Source of the DNA: Chloroflexota bacterium
GTDB lineage: Bacteria > Chloroflexota > Dehalococcoidia > Dehalococcoidales > UBA5760
Length of the DNA stretch: 59,833 nt
Assembly: GCA_015222205.1 (NCBI GenBank)
Contig: JADFUW010000028.1
Span: 1-59,833 of the forward strand
Reading direction: 5' to 3'
Position numbers and translations under genes: made by a program
Notes under the pieces: generated by a model
The model's database searches: none
Told to the model about the DNA's origin: nothing
What the model saw: only the letters and a program-made list of their open reading frames with translations
Shown here: positions 32,057 through 42,790 of the stretch, piece after piece
Layout of the letters: each line of letters opens with the position of its first letter
Position numbering within the stretch: position 1 is the stretch's first letter

Positions 32057-32943
32057 AAGAATTAGGACGACTGCTAACGGCAATGGTAACCCCTTTTAAT
32101 GAAAAGGGGGAGGTTGATTATGAGCAGACCAAAAAGTTAGCCTTGGCTCTACTTGACTCGGGGAGTGATGGGGTAGTGCTTGTGGCTACCACCGGAGAGT
32201 CTCCTACCCTACTCCGAGAGGAGGAGGTACGTCTTTTGGCTGAGGTAAAGTCAGCGGTGGGTGACCGGGGTTCTGTGGTAGCATATACAGGCAGTAACAG
32301 TACTGTTGAAGCCCTGGAGGCAACCAAAAAAGCCGAACGAATTGGGGTTGATGCCTGCCTCCTAGTTGCTCCCTACTATAACAAACCTACTCAGGATGGC
32401 TTATACCAGCACTTTAAGATTATCGCCGAAGAGACTAGTCTGCCCTGTATCCTGTATAATGTGCCGTCACGGACGGTGGTTAATCTATCTGCGGATACGG
32501 TTATCAAACTAAGCCAAATTGATAACATTATCGGAATAAAAGAAGCCAGCGGCAATCTGGGCCAAATTTCTAAGATTATTAGCGGCACTGGAGAAGACTT
32601 CTTGGTCTGGAGTGGTAACGACGGCGATATCCTGCCCATATTAGCTATCGGCGGTTATGGTGTTATCAGTGTTGCCTCTCACCTGGTTGGTAATCAGATT
32701 AGGGAAATGATTGATAGCTTTACCGGTGGCAAGATAGATGCTGCGGCTGGGATACATCGTTGCCTTCTCCCCTTGGTTGATGCTCTATTTATCGTCTCCA
32801 ACCCCATTCCGGTTAAGTATGCCCTTAACCATATTGGCTTTCGGGTGGGTAAACCACGGCTGCCGCTTACCGAGCCTGATGAGAAATCAGCCGCTGTTAT
32901 CAGGGACACCCTGAAAGACTATACGATTGACCTGCCGGTATAA
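32053..32943 (+). CDS. dapA: 4-hydroxy-tetrahydrodipicolinate synthase
   Basis: A 296-residue TIM-barrel lyase. LTAMVTPFNEKGEVDY, TTGESPTL (phosphate/Thr motif), YNKPTQDGLYQHF and LYNVPSRTVV are signature segments, and IIGIKEASGN holds the Schiff-base lysine. It condenses pyruvate with aspartate semialdehyde. It is the last gene of rpsO-pnp-dapB-asd-dapA and converges on purA, 27 bases away. Confidence 0.96.
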   Translation: MKELGRLLTAMVTPFNEKGEVDYEQTKKLALALLDSGSDGVVLVATTGESPTLLREEEVRLLAEVKSAVGDRGSVVAYTGSNSTVEALEATKKAERIGVDACLLVAPYYNKPTQDGLYQHFKIIAEETSLPCILYNVPSRTVVNLSADTVIKLSQIDNIIGIKEASGNLGQISKIISGTGEDFLVWSGNDGDILPILAIGGYGVISVASHLVGNQIREMIDSFTGGKIDAAAGIHRCLLPLVDALFIVSNPIPVKYALNHIGFRVGKPRLPLTEPDEKSAAVIRDTLKDYTIDLPV

Positions 32944-32970
32944 GATAGGGTTTCCTTGCTTTTGTATTCC

Positions 32971-34290
<1,320 letters not shown>

Positions 34291-34347
34291 TTAGTTTAAA
34301 TAAAATAGGGATGGCTAGAATATGGTGTTTATATTAACGTCTCCAGT

Positions 34348-34947
34348 CTACTTTTTAGTTTGCTTCAGTACATGAGATAACCTCTGCCCGGCGGTAATAA
34401 AGCTGAAGATTGCTATAATGGCTAGGGCAATGATTAAGGCATAGCCAGTGTGGCTTAGCAAAAGGCCCACTGCCAGCACAATCACCCGCTCGGCTCGAGT
34501 AAACAGGCCTACTTGACACTCAAGCCTGGTTGCCTCTGCCCTTGCCCTGATATAGCTTACTAGTGTTGAGCTGATTAGGGCAAGGCAGACAAGCAGTATA
34601 CCAATGGTGGGTTGATTAGCCAAGAACAGGTAGAAGATTAAAACACCCAGCAGTAGCACTGCCTCGGATATGCGGTCAAGTGTGGCATCAAGGACAGCGC
34701 CGAAGTGGGTAACTTGGTTAGTATAGCGAGCCAGGGCTCCATCCAGCATATCAAAAAAGCCGCTAGTAAGCACCACGAAGCCAGCAATGAAGAGGTGTCC
34801 GGTGGCAATAAGGACAGCCCCGCCAAGGGCTATAGAAAAGCCTACCCAGGTTAGGGTAGAAGGGGTAATATGGGTCTTCACCAGACGCTGCACTATTGGC
34901 TGGGTAAGGAGATAGGCGGACTTACGGGTTTGAGTTAGTTTTGCCAT
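34348..34947 (-). CDS. CDP-alcohol phosphatidyltransferase (likely phosphatidylinositol-phosphate synthase)
   Basis: A 199-residue membrane enzyme with about six helices and the full CDP-alcohol motif DGALARYTNQVTHFGAVLDA, which continues to the last Asp (D1xxD2G1xxAR...G2xxxD3xxxD4). Such enzymes join a CDP-lipid and an alcohol at the membrane. The neighbouring genes are inositol-1-phosphate synthase and a GT4 glycosyltransferase, which points to inositol phosphate as acceptor, as in actinobacteria and archaea, rather than to glycerol phosphate. This is context inference. It overlaps the glycosyltransferase gene by 26 bases, so the two are coupled. Confidence 0.82.
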   Translation of the reverse strand: MAKLTQTRKSAYLLTQPIVQRLVKTHITPSTLTWVGFSIALGGAVLIATGHLFIAGFVVLTSGFFDMLDGALARYTNQVTHFGAVLDATLDRISEAVLLLGVLIFYLFLANQPTIGILLVCLALISSTLVSYIRARAEATRLECQVGLFTRAERVIVLAVGLLLSHTGYALIIALAIIAIFSFITAGQRLSHVLKQTKK

Positions 34948-36145
34948 TAACCCTTACTTTTCTAGAAAACAGGTTGCCCAGGTCTTCGGCTATCATTTTT
35001 CTTAGCGAGAATGTTTCTCTCTGCGGAGCTTTCTTAAGCACTTCAGTATAGTAATCCATTACCTGCCGGGTAACATGTTTCCAGTCGTACTTCGCCGCCT
35101 TGAGTATTCCCTTAGCCCCCATTTCCTGCCTGAGTGTTTCATCAGTCAGCAGGGAAATTAGGGCTTGGGCTAGTTTTTCATCGTTTTTTGGTGGTACCAG
35201 TAATCCCTCAACACCGTGAGTTAATATACTGGCGTAACCGTCTATATTTGAGGCAACGACCGGCTTGCCCACTGCCATAGCCTCAAGTAGAATAATGCCA
35301 AAGCTTTCCCAACCGGTTGCTGGGGCACAGAAAACATCGGCTGTCTTGTAGTATCTGGGTAATTCGTCATAGCTGGTGAAACCAACAAAAACAACATCCC
35401 TTAAGTTGCTTCGCTTAACCCTTTTCTCGTATTTACTGCGCAGTCTGGTGCCTGGACCTACTATAATGAGCCTTGAGTTAGGAATATCGCGTTTAACCTG
35501 CTCGTAGGCTTTAAGCAGATAGTCGGCGCCCTTTCGTTTCTCTAGACGACCAACAAACAGAATATTCAGTTTTCCGTCGCAGAAATCATCAATTGGTGCC
35601 ACATTGGGAGAAAAGTGTTTGGTATCCACGCCGTTGGGGATGATGTTATAGTCTGCCGGGAAATACTTGTTGGCAAACTCCATAGCTGGCTTAGATACAG
35701 CGATTCTACCGTCAAGCTTACTGAACCATCTCTTGAAAAACAGAGTGGCAAAGGGCTTGGCAAGGTTATATCCCTTACCGTCAAAGGCGTGGAATGTACC
35801 CACATTAGCCGTACAGGACATGCGTAGTACCGTGGTACACAACATCGGCATCAAGGGTTCATGAAGGTGGATAATATCAAATTTTTCTTTATTAAGCATA
35901 GTAGTTATGGTTGTTGATAACATAGGCGATATGTCAATGCGGGCGATAGAACCACTGATAGGAATGGGCTGCGGTTTGCCAATGGGTATAAGCTTATCGC
36001 CAAGGGTAGTAATAGGACTAGAGACCGGAGCAATGAATTTCACCTCGTGACCCAGCTGAGTTAGTTGATGCCCTAGCGAGATAATATGATTAGCAACTCC
36101 ACCGGGGTAAGCAAAGTCATAAGGCGAGACTAACGCTATTTTCAT
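34922..36145 (-). CDS. GT4 glycosyltransferase, PimA-like
   Basis: A 407-residue GT-B glycosyltransferase. The N-terminal KIALVSPYDFAYPGGVANHI is the GGVxxH acceptor-side loop typical of phosphatidylinositol mannosyltransferases, and the GT4 nucleotide-sugar site is ILFVGRLEKRKGADYLLKAY with EAMAVGKPVVASNIDGY (E-x7-E region). It likely adds a sugar (mannose or another hexose) to a phosphatidylinositol lipid. Gene order with inositol-phosphate synthase and the phosphatidyltransferase supports this. The donor sugar cannot be read from sequence. Start MKIALVSPYDF is secure. Confidence 0.85.
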   Translation of the reverse strand: MKIALVSPYDFAYPGGVANHIISLGHQLTQLGHEVKFIAPVSSPITTLGDKLIPIGKPQPIPISGSIARIDISPMLSTTITTMLNKEKFDIIHLHEPLMPMLCTTVLRMSCTANVGTFHAFDGKGYNLAKPFATLFFKRWFSKLDGRIAVSKPAMEFANKYFPADYNIIPNGVDTKHFSPNVAPIDDFCDGKLNILFVGRLEKRKGADYLLKAYEQVKRDIPNSRLIIVGPGTRLRSKYEKRVKRSNLRDVVFVGFTSYDELPRYYKTADVFCAPATGWESFGIILLEAMAVGKPVVASNIDGYASILTHGVEGLLVPPKNDEKLAQALISLLTDETLRQEMGAKGILKAAKYDWKHVTRQVMDYYTEVLKKAPQRETFSLRKMIAEDLGNLFSRKVRVNGKTNSNP

Positions 36146-36184
36146 TATATAGCTGCCTAATCCTTCATCAACCTACTCTGGCTA

Positions 36185-37288
36185 TCACTTAGAAGAATTG
36201 CTTTTCTGCTTAGCTTGCCGGCAACTGGTGATAAACTCTTCTATCATGCGGCGGGCTTCGTCATCGGTATATTGAATAGGTGGGGATTTCATAAAGTAAG
36301 CAGAGGGGGCTGTCAGTGACCCCTTGAGTCCACAGTCTAGGGCAAGCTTACAGCATCTTATAGCGTCAATAACCACTCCTGCTGAGTTGGGACTATCCCA
36401 TACTTCAAGCTTTAGCTCCAGGTTCAGGGGGACATCGCCAAAGGTTCGCCCTTCCATCTTGATATGGCAGAACTTGCGGTCCAAAAGCCAGGGGACGTAG
36501 TCGCTGGGGCCAACATGAATATCATCGGGGTTAAGCTGATAATCTAACTGCGAGGTAACAGCGTTGGTTTTAGATATTCTCTTGGACTCAAGACGTTCAC
36601 GCTCTAACATATTGAGAAAGTCGGTGTTACCGCCAAAGTTTAGTTGATAGGTTCGCTCTAGCTTAACCCCGCGGTCTCTAAAGAGGCGGGTAAGTACACG
36701 GTGAACAATGGTGGCTCCAACCTGAGATTTTACATCATCGCCGATAACCGGCAGCCCTTTTTCCTCAAAGCGCTTTTGCCAGTACTTCTCGCGAGCGATG
36801 AAGACTGGGATACAGTTAATATAGCCACAACCTGCTGTCAGCACCTGCTCAACATACCACTTAGTTGCTTCCTCACTACCGACAGGCAGGTAGTTAAGTA
36901 CCACGTGAGTCTGCGTTTCTTTAAGGATTCTAACAATATCGGCTGTGGGACCGGATGCCTTTTCTATCTTTTGTGAGAGGTACTTACCTAAGCTATCATG
37001 GGTCATACCCCGTTGCACCTTAACCCCCGTAGCCGGTACATCAGTGAACTTAAAGGTATTATTAGGCGGGGTAAAAATCGCCTCGGCTAAGTCCTTACCT
37101 ACCTTGTTCTTATCAATATCAAAGGCGGCTACAAAATTGATGTCGCTTATATGGTAACCACCCAGATTAACATGCATGAGCCCTGGCACAAACTCAGTCT
37201 CTTTTGCCTTCTTATAATAATGAACACCCTGCATAAGGGATGAAAAACAGTTGCCCACTCCTATTATAGCTACATTGATATTCCCCAC
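36185..37288 (-). CDS. ino1: Inositol-3-phosphate synthase
   Basis: A 367-residue member of the myo-inositol-1-phosphate synthase family, with the NAD motif [16 protein letters not shown] at the N-terminus. [20 protein letters not shown] is the central active-site segment with the catalytic Lys, and [12 protein letters not shown] follows. It turns glucose-6-phosphate into inositol phosphate with NAD. It is first in the lipid operon, 40 bases before the glycosyltransferase. The length is typical for the bacterial/archaeal short form. The start has AAAGGAG a few bases upstream. Confidence 0.93.
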   Translation of the reverse strand: MGNINVAIIGVGNCFSSLMQGVHYYKKAKETEFVPGLMHVNLGGYHISDINFVAAFDIDKNKVGKDLAEAIFTPPNNTFKFTDVPATGVKVQRGMTHDSLGKYLSQKIEKASGPTADIVRILKETQTHVVLNYLPVGSEEATKWYVEQVLTAGCGYINCIPVFIAREKYWQKRFEEKGLPVIGDDVKSQVGATIVHRVLTRLFRDRGVKLERTYQLNFGGNTDFLNMLERERLESKRISKTNAVTSQLDYQLNPDDIHVGPSDYVPWLLDRKFCHIKMEGRTFGDVPLNLELKLEVWDSPNSAGVVIDAIRCCKLALDCGLKGSLTAPSAYFMKSPPIQYTDDEARRMIEEFITSCRQAKQKSNSSK

Positions 37289-37402
37289 CGTTTGGTTTTC
37301 TCCTTTCTAGCGACGGCAAGTCACTGTAAAAGACCTATTAGTTAGTCCGCTCTACCCCCTCACTCACTACCATACCTTCGACACTGTAAAGTAGGCTAAT
37401 AG

Positions 37403-37543
37403 TTAACCTTTGCCAATTCTAAATACTTTAGTCCCACACACCGGGCAGACCCCCCGCGTGGCTGGTTTTCCATTCTTCAGGGTAACACGCTCGGCATTTT
37501 TAATGTCTACCTTCTTTCTGCACTTAAAACAATACGCTTGCAT
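37403..37543 (-). CDS. Small zinc-ribbon protein (DUF5679-like), 46 aa
   Basis: A 46-codon ORF with two CxxC knuckles: YCFKCRKKVDI near residues 4-14 and VCPVCGTKVFRIG near 32-44. Between them lies KNGKPATRG. This is the pattern of the DUF5679 zinc-ribbon proteins, which often sit beside topoisomerase or ribosome genes. The ATG has GGAGG ten bases upstream. It stands alone between truB and the inositol operon on the minus strand. Zinc binding is inferred; the function is unknown. Confidence 0.75.
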   Translation of the reverse strand: MQAYCFKCRKKVDIKNAERVTLKNGKPATRGVCPVCGTKVFRIGKG

Positions 37544-37709
37544 TCTTTAGTCGCCTCCTTTTTTGATGTTGGTCTAGCTATGCTTCTCCTCTATTACTAC
37601 TATAATTATATGTAAGCTGTCAAGGCTTTTTAAATATACTTCACTTAACAACCCTGCCCTGGGGTGTTTGAGTGTTCTATTTGTCAAAACCATACTTAGT
37701 GTGGAATGG

Positions 37710-38639
37710 CTACACAAGAACCTTCTCCGGTTGCCACTGCCTGCTTTCCGGGTTGAAGCGTAACACCCCCAGGAAGCAACCGTCAAGATTATAGACACGG
37801 CAACGATTTTCAAAAGAAGAGCCAGCTACGGAGTATACTCTGGAATAATCGATTTCCCTACCACTAACACTACCCTCCAAGGTCAAGGGGCGTCCGTTCT
37901 TGATAAGCCGGCCCGTCTCATCGTTAACAATGATAGCTGCCCAATCTAGAAGTACAATATCTATGGGATGAACGAAATACTGCCAGTAGCCGTGGCGGCT
38001 GGCGTCCTCAAGCTGGGTTAGTGAAACGGTATCCTTTATATCAAAAGGGCCGCACCTTAAACGGATCAGGTTTTTTAGATTGGCTCCGCAACCTAAGATT
38101 TGTCCTAAATCATGAGCTAGGCAACGGATATAGGTGCCCTTACCACAGACTACTTCTATAGTGACCACCGGCGGTTGCCAGTCTATAAGCTCGAGATGAT
38201 AGATTTTAGCTGGTCTACTTCTCCTCTCAACCTTGATGCCAGCTCGCGCCAATTCGTAAAGCCGCTTGCCCTGGTGTTTCACGGCACTATACATTGGTGG
38301 AGTCTGCTGTATCAGACCGCAAAAAGAGGTAAGCGCTGACTTAAGTTGCCGATGAGTAACCTCAGAAGGGTCTCCCTGCTGGGTAATCTGACCACTACTG
38401 TCGTAGGTATCTGTTGCCACACCCAGTTCAATCTGAGCACGGTAAGCCTTAGTAGTATCTACTAGGAACTCAACAACACGGGTTCCCTGACCCAGGCAGA
38501 TAGGCAAGACCCCTTCGGCTTCTGGGTCAAGGGTGCCGGCATGCCCGACACGTCGTTCCCCGGTCAACCGCTTTACCGTAGCCACGATGCTAAAAGAGGT
38601 CTTACCCCGCGGCTTATTAATATTTAATATACCATTCAT
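37710..38639 (-). CDS. truB: tRNA pseudouridine(55) synthase TruB
   Basis: A 309-residue TruB. The start MNGILNINKPRGKTSF is the family's, and GHAGTLDPEAEGVLPICLG holds the catalytic Asp. KGTYIRCLAHDLG is motif III. It isomerises U55 in the T-loop of tRNAs. The C-terminal domain (about 230-305) is less conserved. Its start overlaps the rbfA end by four bases, and it closes the nusA-ylxR-infB-rbfA-truB operon. Confidence 0.96.
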   Translation of the reverse strand: MNGILNINKPRGKTSFSIVATVKRLTGERRVGHAGTLDPEAEGVLPICLGQGTRVVEFLVDTTKAYRAQIELGVATDTYDSSGQITQQGDPSEVTHRQLKSALTSFCGLIQQTPPMYSAVKHQGKRLYELARAGIKVERRSRPAKIYHLELIDWQPPVVTIEVVCGKGTYIRCLAHDLGQILGCGANLKNLIRLRCGPFDIKDTVSLTQLEDASRHGYWQYFVHPIDIVLLDWAAIIVNDETGRLIKNGRPLTLEGSVSGREIDYSRVYSVAGSSFENRCRVYNLDGCFLGVLRFNPESRQWQPEKVLV

Positions 38640-39010
38640 AATGAATCTTTATACTGGTTATTAGTGCTATCTTCAGTAATCTGGTCGATTAACTGCAAGA
38701 TGTGGTCTCCCTGCTTAATAGAATCGTCCCAGCGAAAGTTCAGTTCGGGGATACGCCGTAGCTTAAGACGCCGTGCCAGCTCATTACGCAAGAAACCCGA
38801 GGCAGCCGTAAGTGCCCTCAGTATTTCTTGCTTTTCTGCTTCATTACCGATATGGCTGACGAATACCTTGGCATATTTCAGGTCGGGCGAAGCAGAAACC
38901 TCGGTCACCGTAACGAAGGTATTAAGTCGGGGGTCTTTGACCTGACGCTGCAGTAGCTCGCTGATTTCACGGCGGATAAGCTTATTCACCTGCTCGATGC
39001 GATGCGTCAT
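38636..39010 (-). CDS. rbfA: Ribosome-binding factor A
   Basis: A 124-residue RbfA from the ATG of MTHRIEQVNKLIRREI. I prefer this ATG to one two codons earlier because GAGG stands about eight bases before it. RLNTFVTVTEVSASPDLKYA is the KH-like core and RIPELNFRWDDSI is the usual C-terminal end of the fold. It helps mature the 30S subunit and bind 16S helix 1. It lies between infB and truB with short spacing. Confidence 0.93.
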   Translation of the reverse strand: MTHRIEQVNKLIRREISELLQRQVKDPRLNTFVTVTEVSASPDLKYAKVFVSHIGNEAEKQEILRALTAASGFLRNELARRLKLRRIPELNFRWDDSIKQGDHILQLIDQITEDSTNNQYKDSL

Positions 39011-39035
39011 AATCATTGCCTCGGTTAGGGACGGT

Positions 39036-40871
39036 CTAGTGCTGAATTTCCTTCCGGAAAAACTCTAATATATCACCAACTTGAAATTCATTAAAATCTT
39101 TAATGCCCACACCGCACTCGTAGCCTGCGGCTACCTCTTTGACGTTATCCTTAAAGCGCCTGAGGCTGCTCACGGTAGATTCAGCCAACACCTCTTTCCC
39201 GCGCCGTAGCCTAACTAAGGCACCACGACTCACCTTACCCTCAGTAACATAGATACCGGCTGCTTTTTCCTTCTTACCAGCGGTAAAAATAGCTCGTACC
39301 TCAGCCCGTCCTTCGATGACCTCAACCTCGGATGGCTCTAACATACCCTTGAGGGCATTGTCCACATCGTTTGTCAAATCGTAAATCACATCGTAGGAGT
39401 GGATGCTTATGCCTTCTCTCTCGGCTAGTCGCCGTGCTCCTGGCTGAGAACCAATACCAAAACCAATAATTATTCCCCTGGAAGCAATGGCTAACATAAC
39501 ATCACTTTCCGTAATATTACCCGTGCCGCTATGAATAACCCTCACCCGGACTTTCTCTGTGCCTAGTTCTTGTAAAGAACTCCTTATCGGCTCAATGCTG
39601 CCTTGAACATCGGCTTTGAGGATAATATTAAGCTCCTTTACCTGTCCGGCACTGATGTGGGCATAGAGATTGCTGAGATTAACTGGTTTTGGCTCTTGTT
39701 GCTTTTCGGCTAGCCGCTTTTGTATTAGTTTCTGCGCCTGACTTTCGCCACCTACAGCTGTTAGGACGTCTCCCACCTGGGGGATTTTACTTAAGCCCAG
39801 AATTTCAACCGGAGTAGCTGGTTCAGCCTTTCTCACTCTTTTACCCACATCGTTAAACATGGCCTTTACCCTACCCCAGGTGTTACCAACTACTATGGTA
39901 TCACCCAGCCTTAGGGTGCCTTCGTGAACCAGTGCGGTGGCTAAGGGTCCCTTGGTCTTGTCTAGCTTAGCTTCAATAACTACGCCGAGTGTCGGCTGGG
40001 AAGGATTGGCTCGGAGCTCTTCCATCTCAGCTACGACCAAAAGGTTCTCCAAGAGCTCAGGTATACCTATTCTCTCTTTAGCAGAAACTGGAACACAGAT
40101 TATATCACCTCCCCACTCTTCAATAAGCAAACCGGCGTCAGCTAGCTGCTGTTTAGCCATCTCAGGATTAACACCGGGCTTGTCAATCTTATTGATAGCC
40201 ACTACTATAGGCACGCCAGCAGCCTGGGCATGGTCTATAGCCTCCAAGGTCTGCGGCATTACCCCGTCATCAGCGGCGACTACTAGGATAACGATGTCGG
40301 TTACCTGAGCACCGCGGGCTCGCATAGCCGTAAAGGCTTCATGACCCGGCGTGTCTAAGAAGGTAACCCTTTGTCCGTTGACCTCTACTTGATAAGCCCC
40401 AATATGCTGAGTAATGCCGCCGGCTTCAGCCGCCATTATATTAGTCTTACGAATAGCATCTAGAAGTCTGGTCTTACCGTGATTCACATGGCCCATGATA
40501 GTGACTACCGGGGGACGTGGCTTTAGGCCTTTGAGTTCCTTACCCTGGAGATGCTGACCCTTCTTAATCTCACTAATAGCGCTAGCCGATTTTCGGGTCA
40601 CTTGGGGCTTCGGGCACACCTTATAACCAAGGCCTGAGGCTACGGTAACCGCAGCTTCATAGTCAATGACTTGATTAATATTGGCCATAATGTCGTTCCT
40701 CATGAGTTGCTTAATGATGTCTACAGCACTAACCTGCAAAAGGTCAGCTAGTTGCCGCACACTTAGGGTAGACGGAACCCCAATTGGGGGCGTCTTTACT
40801 GATGGAGAGCTATTACTCTGCCCTTTGCCAGCAGGATACAAGGTGTCACCCGACTTACTTGTTCTTACCAT
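39036..40871 (-). CDS. infB: Translation initiation factor IF-2
   Basis: A 611-residue IF-2, shorter than E. coli's because the N-terminal linker is reduced. G1 is [14 protein letters not shown] (about residues 131-144), G2 is in ITQHIGAY, G3 is DTPGHEAF and G4 is NKID. The C-terminal domains II-IV follow, ending in [17 protein letters not shown]. An N-terminal IF2-N domain is visible ([20 protein letters not shown]). It delivers initiator tRNA to the 30S subunit. It overlaps the ylxR end by 17 bases. Confidence 0.97.
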   Translation of the reverse strand: MVRTSKSGDTLYPAGKGQSNSSPSVKTPPIGVPSTLSVRQLADLLQVSAVDIIKQLMRNDIMANINQVIDYEAAVTVASGLGYKVCPKPQVTRKSASAISEIKKGQHLQGKELKGLKPRPPVVTIMGHVNHGKTRLLDAIRKTNIMAAEAGGITQHIGAYQVEVNGQRVTFLDTPGHEAFTAMRARGAQVTDIVILVVAADDGVMPQTLEAIDHAQAAGVPIVVAINKIDKPGVNPEMAKQQLADAGLLIEEWGGDIICVPVSAKERIGIPELLENLLVVAEMEELRANPSQPTLGVVIEAKLDKTKGPLATALVHEGTLRLGDTIVVGNTWGRVKAMFNDVGKRVRKAEPATPVEILGLSKIPQVGDVLTAVGGESQAQKLIQKRLAEKQQEPKPVNLSNLYAHISAGQVKELNIILKADVQGSIEPIRSSLQELGTEKVRVRVIHSGTGNITESDVMLAIASRGIIIGFGIGSQPGARRLAEREGISIHSYDVIYDLTNDVDNALKGMLEPSEVEVIEGRAEVRAIFTAGKKEKAAGIYVTEGKVSRGALVRLRRGKEVLAESTVSSLRRFKDNVKEVAAGYECGVGIKDFNEFQVGDILEFFRKEIQH

Positions 40872-41163
40872 CGTTTGACTCTCCTAGCAGTTCTTTGCCA
40901 TATCTCACGAGTCGTTCCCGGTTCTCTTTAGTAATATTGGTTCGTAGAGTATAATCTAGTCGATTCCCTCTTAAACCAGCTTCCCAACACTCCGGATTCT
41001 TACATAAGTAAGCACCACGCCCTAGCTGCTTACCGCTAGTATCAACCTCGATGCCCCCGTTGTTAATGCGAACTAGGCGGATTAACTCCCGCTTAGGTCT
41101 TACCTGGTGGCAAGCCACACAGGTCCGCTGTGGTATATACTGACTAATACTCTTCCTCTTCAT
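40855..41163 (-). CDS. ylxR: YlxR-like (DUF448) RNA-binding protein
   Basis: From the ATG of [16 protein letters not shown] the protein has 102 residues. The DUF448 motif is [20 protein letters not shown], and [16 protein letters not shown] is also typical of the family. In other bacteria YlxR binds and modulates RNase P. Upstream in-frame ATGs exist, but the first would overlap nusA by about 80 bases; the chosen start gives a 20-base overlap. It is always found between nusA and infB. Confidence 0.88.
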   Translation of the reverse strand: MKRKSISQYIPQRTCVACHQVRPKRELIRLVRINNGGIEVDTSGKQLGRGAYLCKNPECWEAGLRGNRLDYTLRTNITKENRERLVRYGKELLGESNDGKNK

Positions 41164-42541
41164 CAACATCCTGGGTTTCTGGTGTTCGGCGTAATTTCTT
41201 GATCTTGATACCGTCCTCAGCATTCCCCTTACCGTGAGGGCCCTTCTTTTTCACCTTCTTTAATTTGGCATCAGGCTTGAGTGACTTCGGAATCATAACA
41301 TCTTCAGCAAACCTAATCTGGACTTTTGGTACCACAGCCTGTGGTTCAATGGGAATGGGTGATGGTGCAGACTCGGTATCGACGATTGCTGATGGCTCGG
41401 TGGCTTCTTCAGCTGCCTCTTCGGCACCTGCGGAAACTAAGGTTGGCTCCTTAATGGCTGTTGTTTCGGCAGGAATCTCTTCACTAACCGTAGCTGTCTC
41501 TTCTGCCTCGGCCTCTGAAACACTCTTAATATCAATTCGCCTTCCGGTGAGTTTAGCGGCCAGTCTAACATTCTGTCCTTCTTTCCCGATGGCTAATGAA
41601 AGCTGGCTGTCCGGGACGACTATAGTAGCCGTCTCCTCCTCATTATTCAGTTTAACGTTTGATACCTGGGCAGGGCTAAGGGCATTAGTGATAAAAGTGG
41701 GGGTGTCTGGGCTCCACATGACAACGTCTATCTTTTCCCCATTTAGCTCGTTGACAATATTTTGTATCCTGATGCCACGTAGTCCGACACAGCAACCAAC
41801 CGGGTCAATGCCATCTTGGCGTGCGGTGACAGCTACTTTACTCCGATAGCCAGCTTCGCGGGCGATTGATATTAACTCGACCGTGCCGTTAAGGATTTCC
41901 GGAACTTCGAGTTCAAAAAGGCAGCGTAGCAGATTGGGGTGGGAACGTGATACCACCACTCGGGGACCTCTATTAGTCTGAGCTACCTCTAAAAGGTAAA
42001 CCCTGAGTCTCTGACCGACTCGATATCTTTCATTGTGCATCTGCTCAACTGTCGGCAGTATCGCCTCTGTTCTACCCAAATCAATAAAAATCTGCCTGGG
42101 CTCGATACGACGCACCATCCCGGTGATAATATTGCCTTCCTTGTCAGCGTATTCCTCAAATATGGCGCTATGCTCAGCTTCATGAAGTCGCTGGAGAATA
42201 ACCTGTTTGGCTGTTTGAGCGGCAATACGGCCGGCATTATGGGGGGTGGCTTCTACCTCTAGGGTGTCTCCAATCTGCGTATCTGGCTTAATTTGACGTG
42301 CCTCAGCTAGTGATATCTCGCGCCGAGGATCCGATGGCATCTCAACTACAGCTTTCTCAGCCCATACTTGAACGCCACCGGTACCAGGATTAATCTTGAC
42401 CGAGATATTCTGGTTAGCCGCAAAGTTATCCTTCTTATAGGCTGATACCAGCGCCGTCTCGACAGCTCTAATAACCACCTCCCGAGGTAGGTTCTTCTCC
42501 GCCGAGAGTTGCGTAAGAGCAAGCATAAAGTCGCTTTTCAT
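41144..42541 (-). CDS. nusA: Transcription termination/antitermination factor NusA
   Basis: A 465-residue NusA. The N-terminal RNA-polymerase-binding domain (1-125), an S1 domain (about 130-200; EGNIITGMVRRIEPRQIFID) and two KH domains (about 205-350; VGLRGIRIQNIVNELNGEKI) are visible. The C-terminus is an acidic tail rich in Ala, Glu and Thr followed by a basic stretch (KKVKKKGPHGKG). The usual rimP gene is not upstream; a PfkB kinase gene lies there instead, separated by a strong terminator. Confidence 0.95.
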   Translation of the reverse strand: MKSDFMLALTQLSAEKNLPREVVIRAVETALVSAYKKDNFAANQNISVKINPGTGGVQVWAEKAVVEMPSDPRREISLAEARQIKPDTQIGDTLEVEATPHNAGRIAAQTAKQVILQRLHEAEHSAIFEEYADKEGNIITGMVRRIEPRQIFIDLGRTEAILPTVEQMHNERYRVGQRLRVYLLEVAQTNRGPRVVVSRSHPNLLRCLFELEVPEILNGTVELISIAREAGYRSKVAVTARQDGIDPVGCCVGLRGIRIQNIVNELNGEKIDVVMWSPDTPTFITNALSPAQVSNVKLNNEEETATIVVPDSQLSLAIGKEGQNVRLAAKLTGRRIDIKSVSEAEAEETATVSEEIPAETTAIKEPTLVSAGAEEAAEEATEPSAIVDTESAPSPIPIEPQAVVPKVQIRFAEDVMIPKSLKPDAKLKKVKKKGPHGKGNAEDGIKIKKLRRTPETQDVDEEEEY

Positions 42542-42580
42542 CTTTGACTAAGCCCCAAATTTTATTGTCCTCCGTAGAAC

Positions 42581-42605
42581 AAAAAAGTGGGAGTCATACC
42601 CACTT
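42581..42605 (-). terminator. Intrinsic terminator between the pfkB-type gene and nusA
   Basis: On the minus strand AAGTGGG and CCCACTT form a 7-bp stem with a 7-base loop (42585-42605), followed by a run of six T (42581-42586 as A on plus). It would end the kinase transcript and separate it from nusA. Confidence 0.75.
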
Positions 42606-42790
42606 CACAACTCAATCTTTACCTAGTAAAAGTATATCATAGTCGGTTTTGGGATGCAATAGCATACCCTCACCCTTATATAATCAGTGATACGTAATTC
42701 TATCTTTAATTTTCTGTCTGCGTCTTAAAGACTTTGGCTGTATTATGCAGTTTTTTGGTTTTAGGTAGTCTTATTAAGGGCATTGTGCTG

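Noticed and set aside
41265-41849. 194-codon ORF antisense to nusA
   Set aside because: Its Ser/Ala-rich composition mirrors the acidic tail and KH coding of nusA; no ribosome site.
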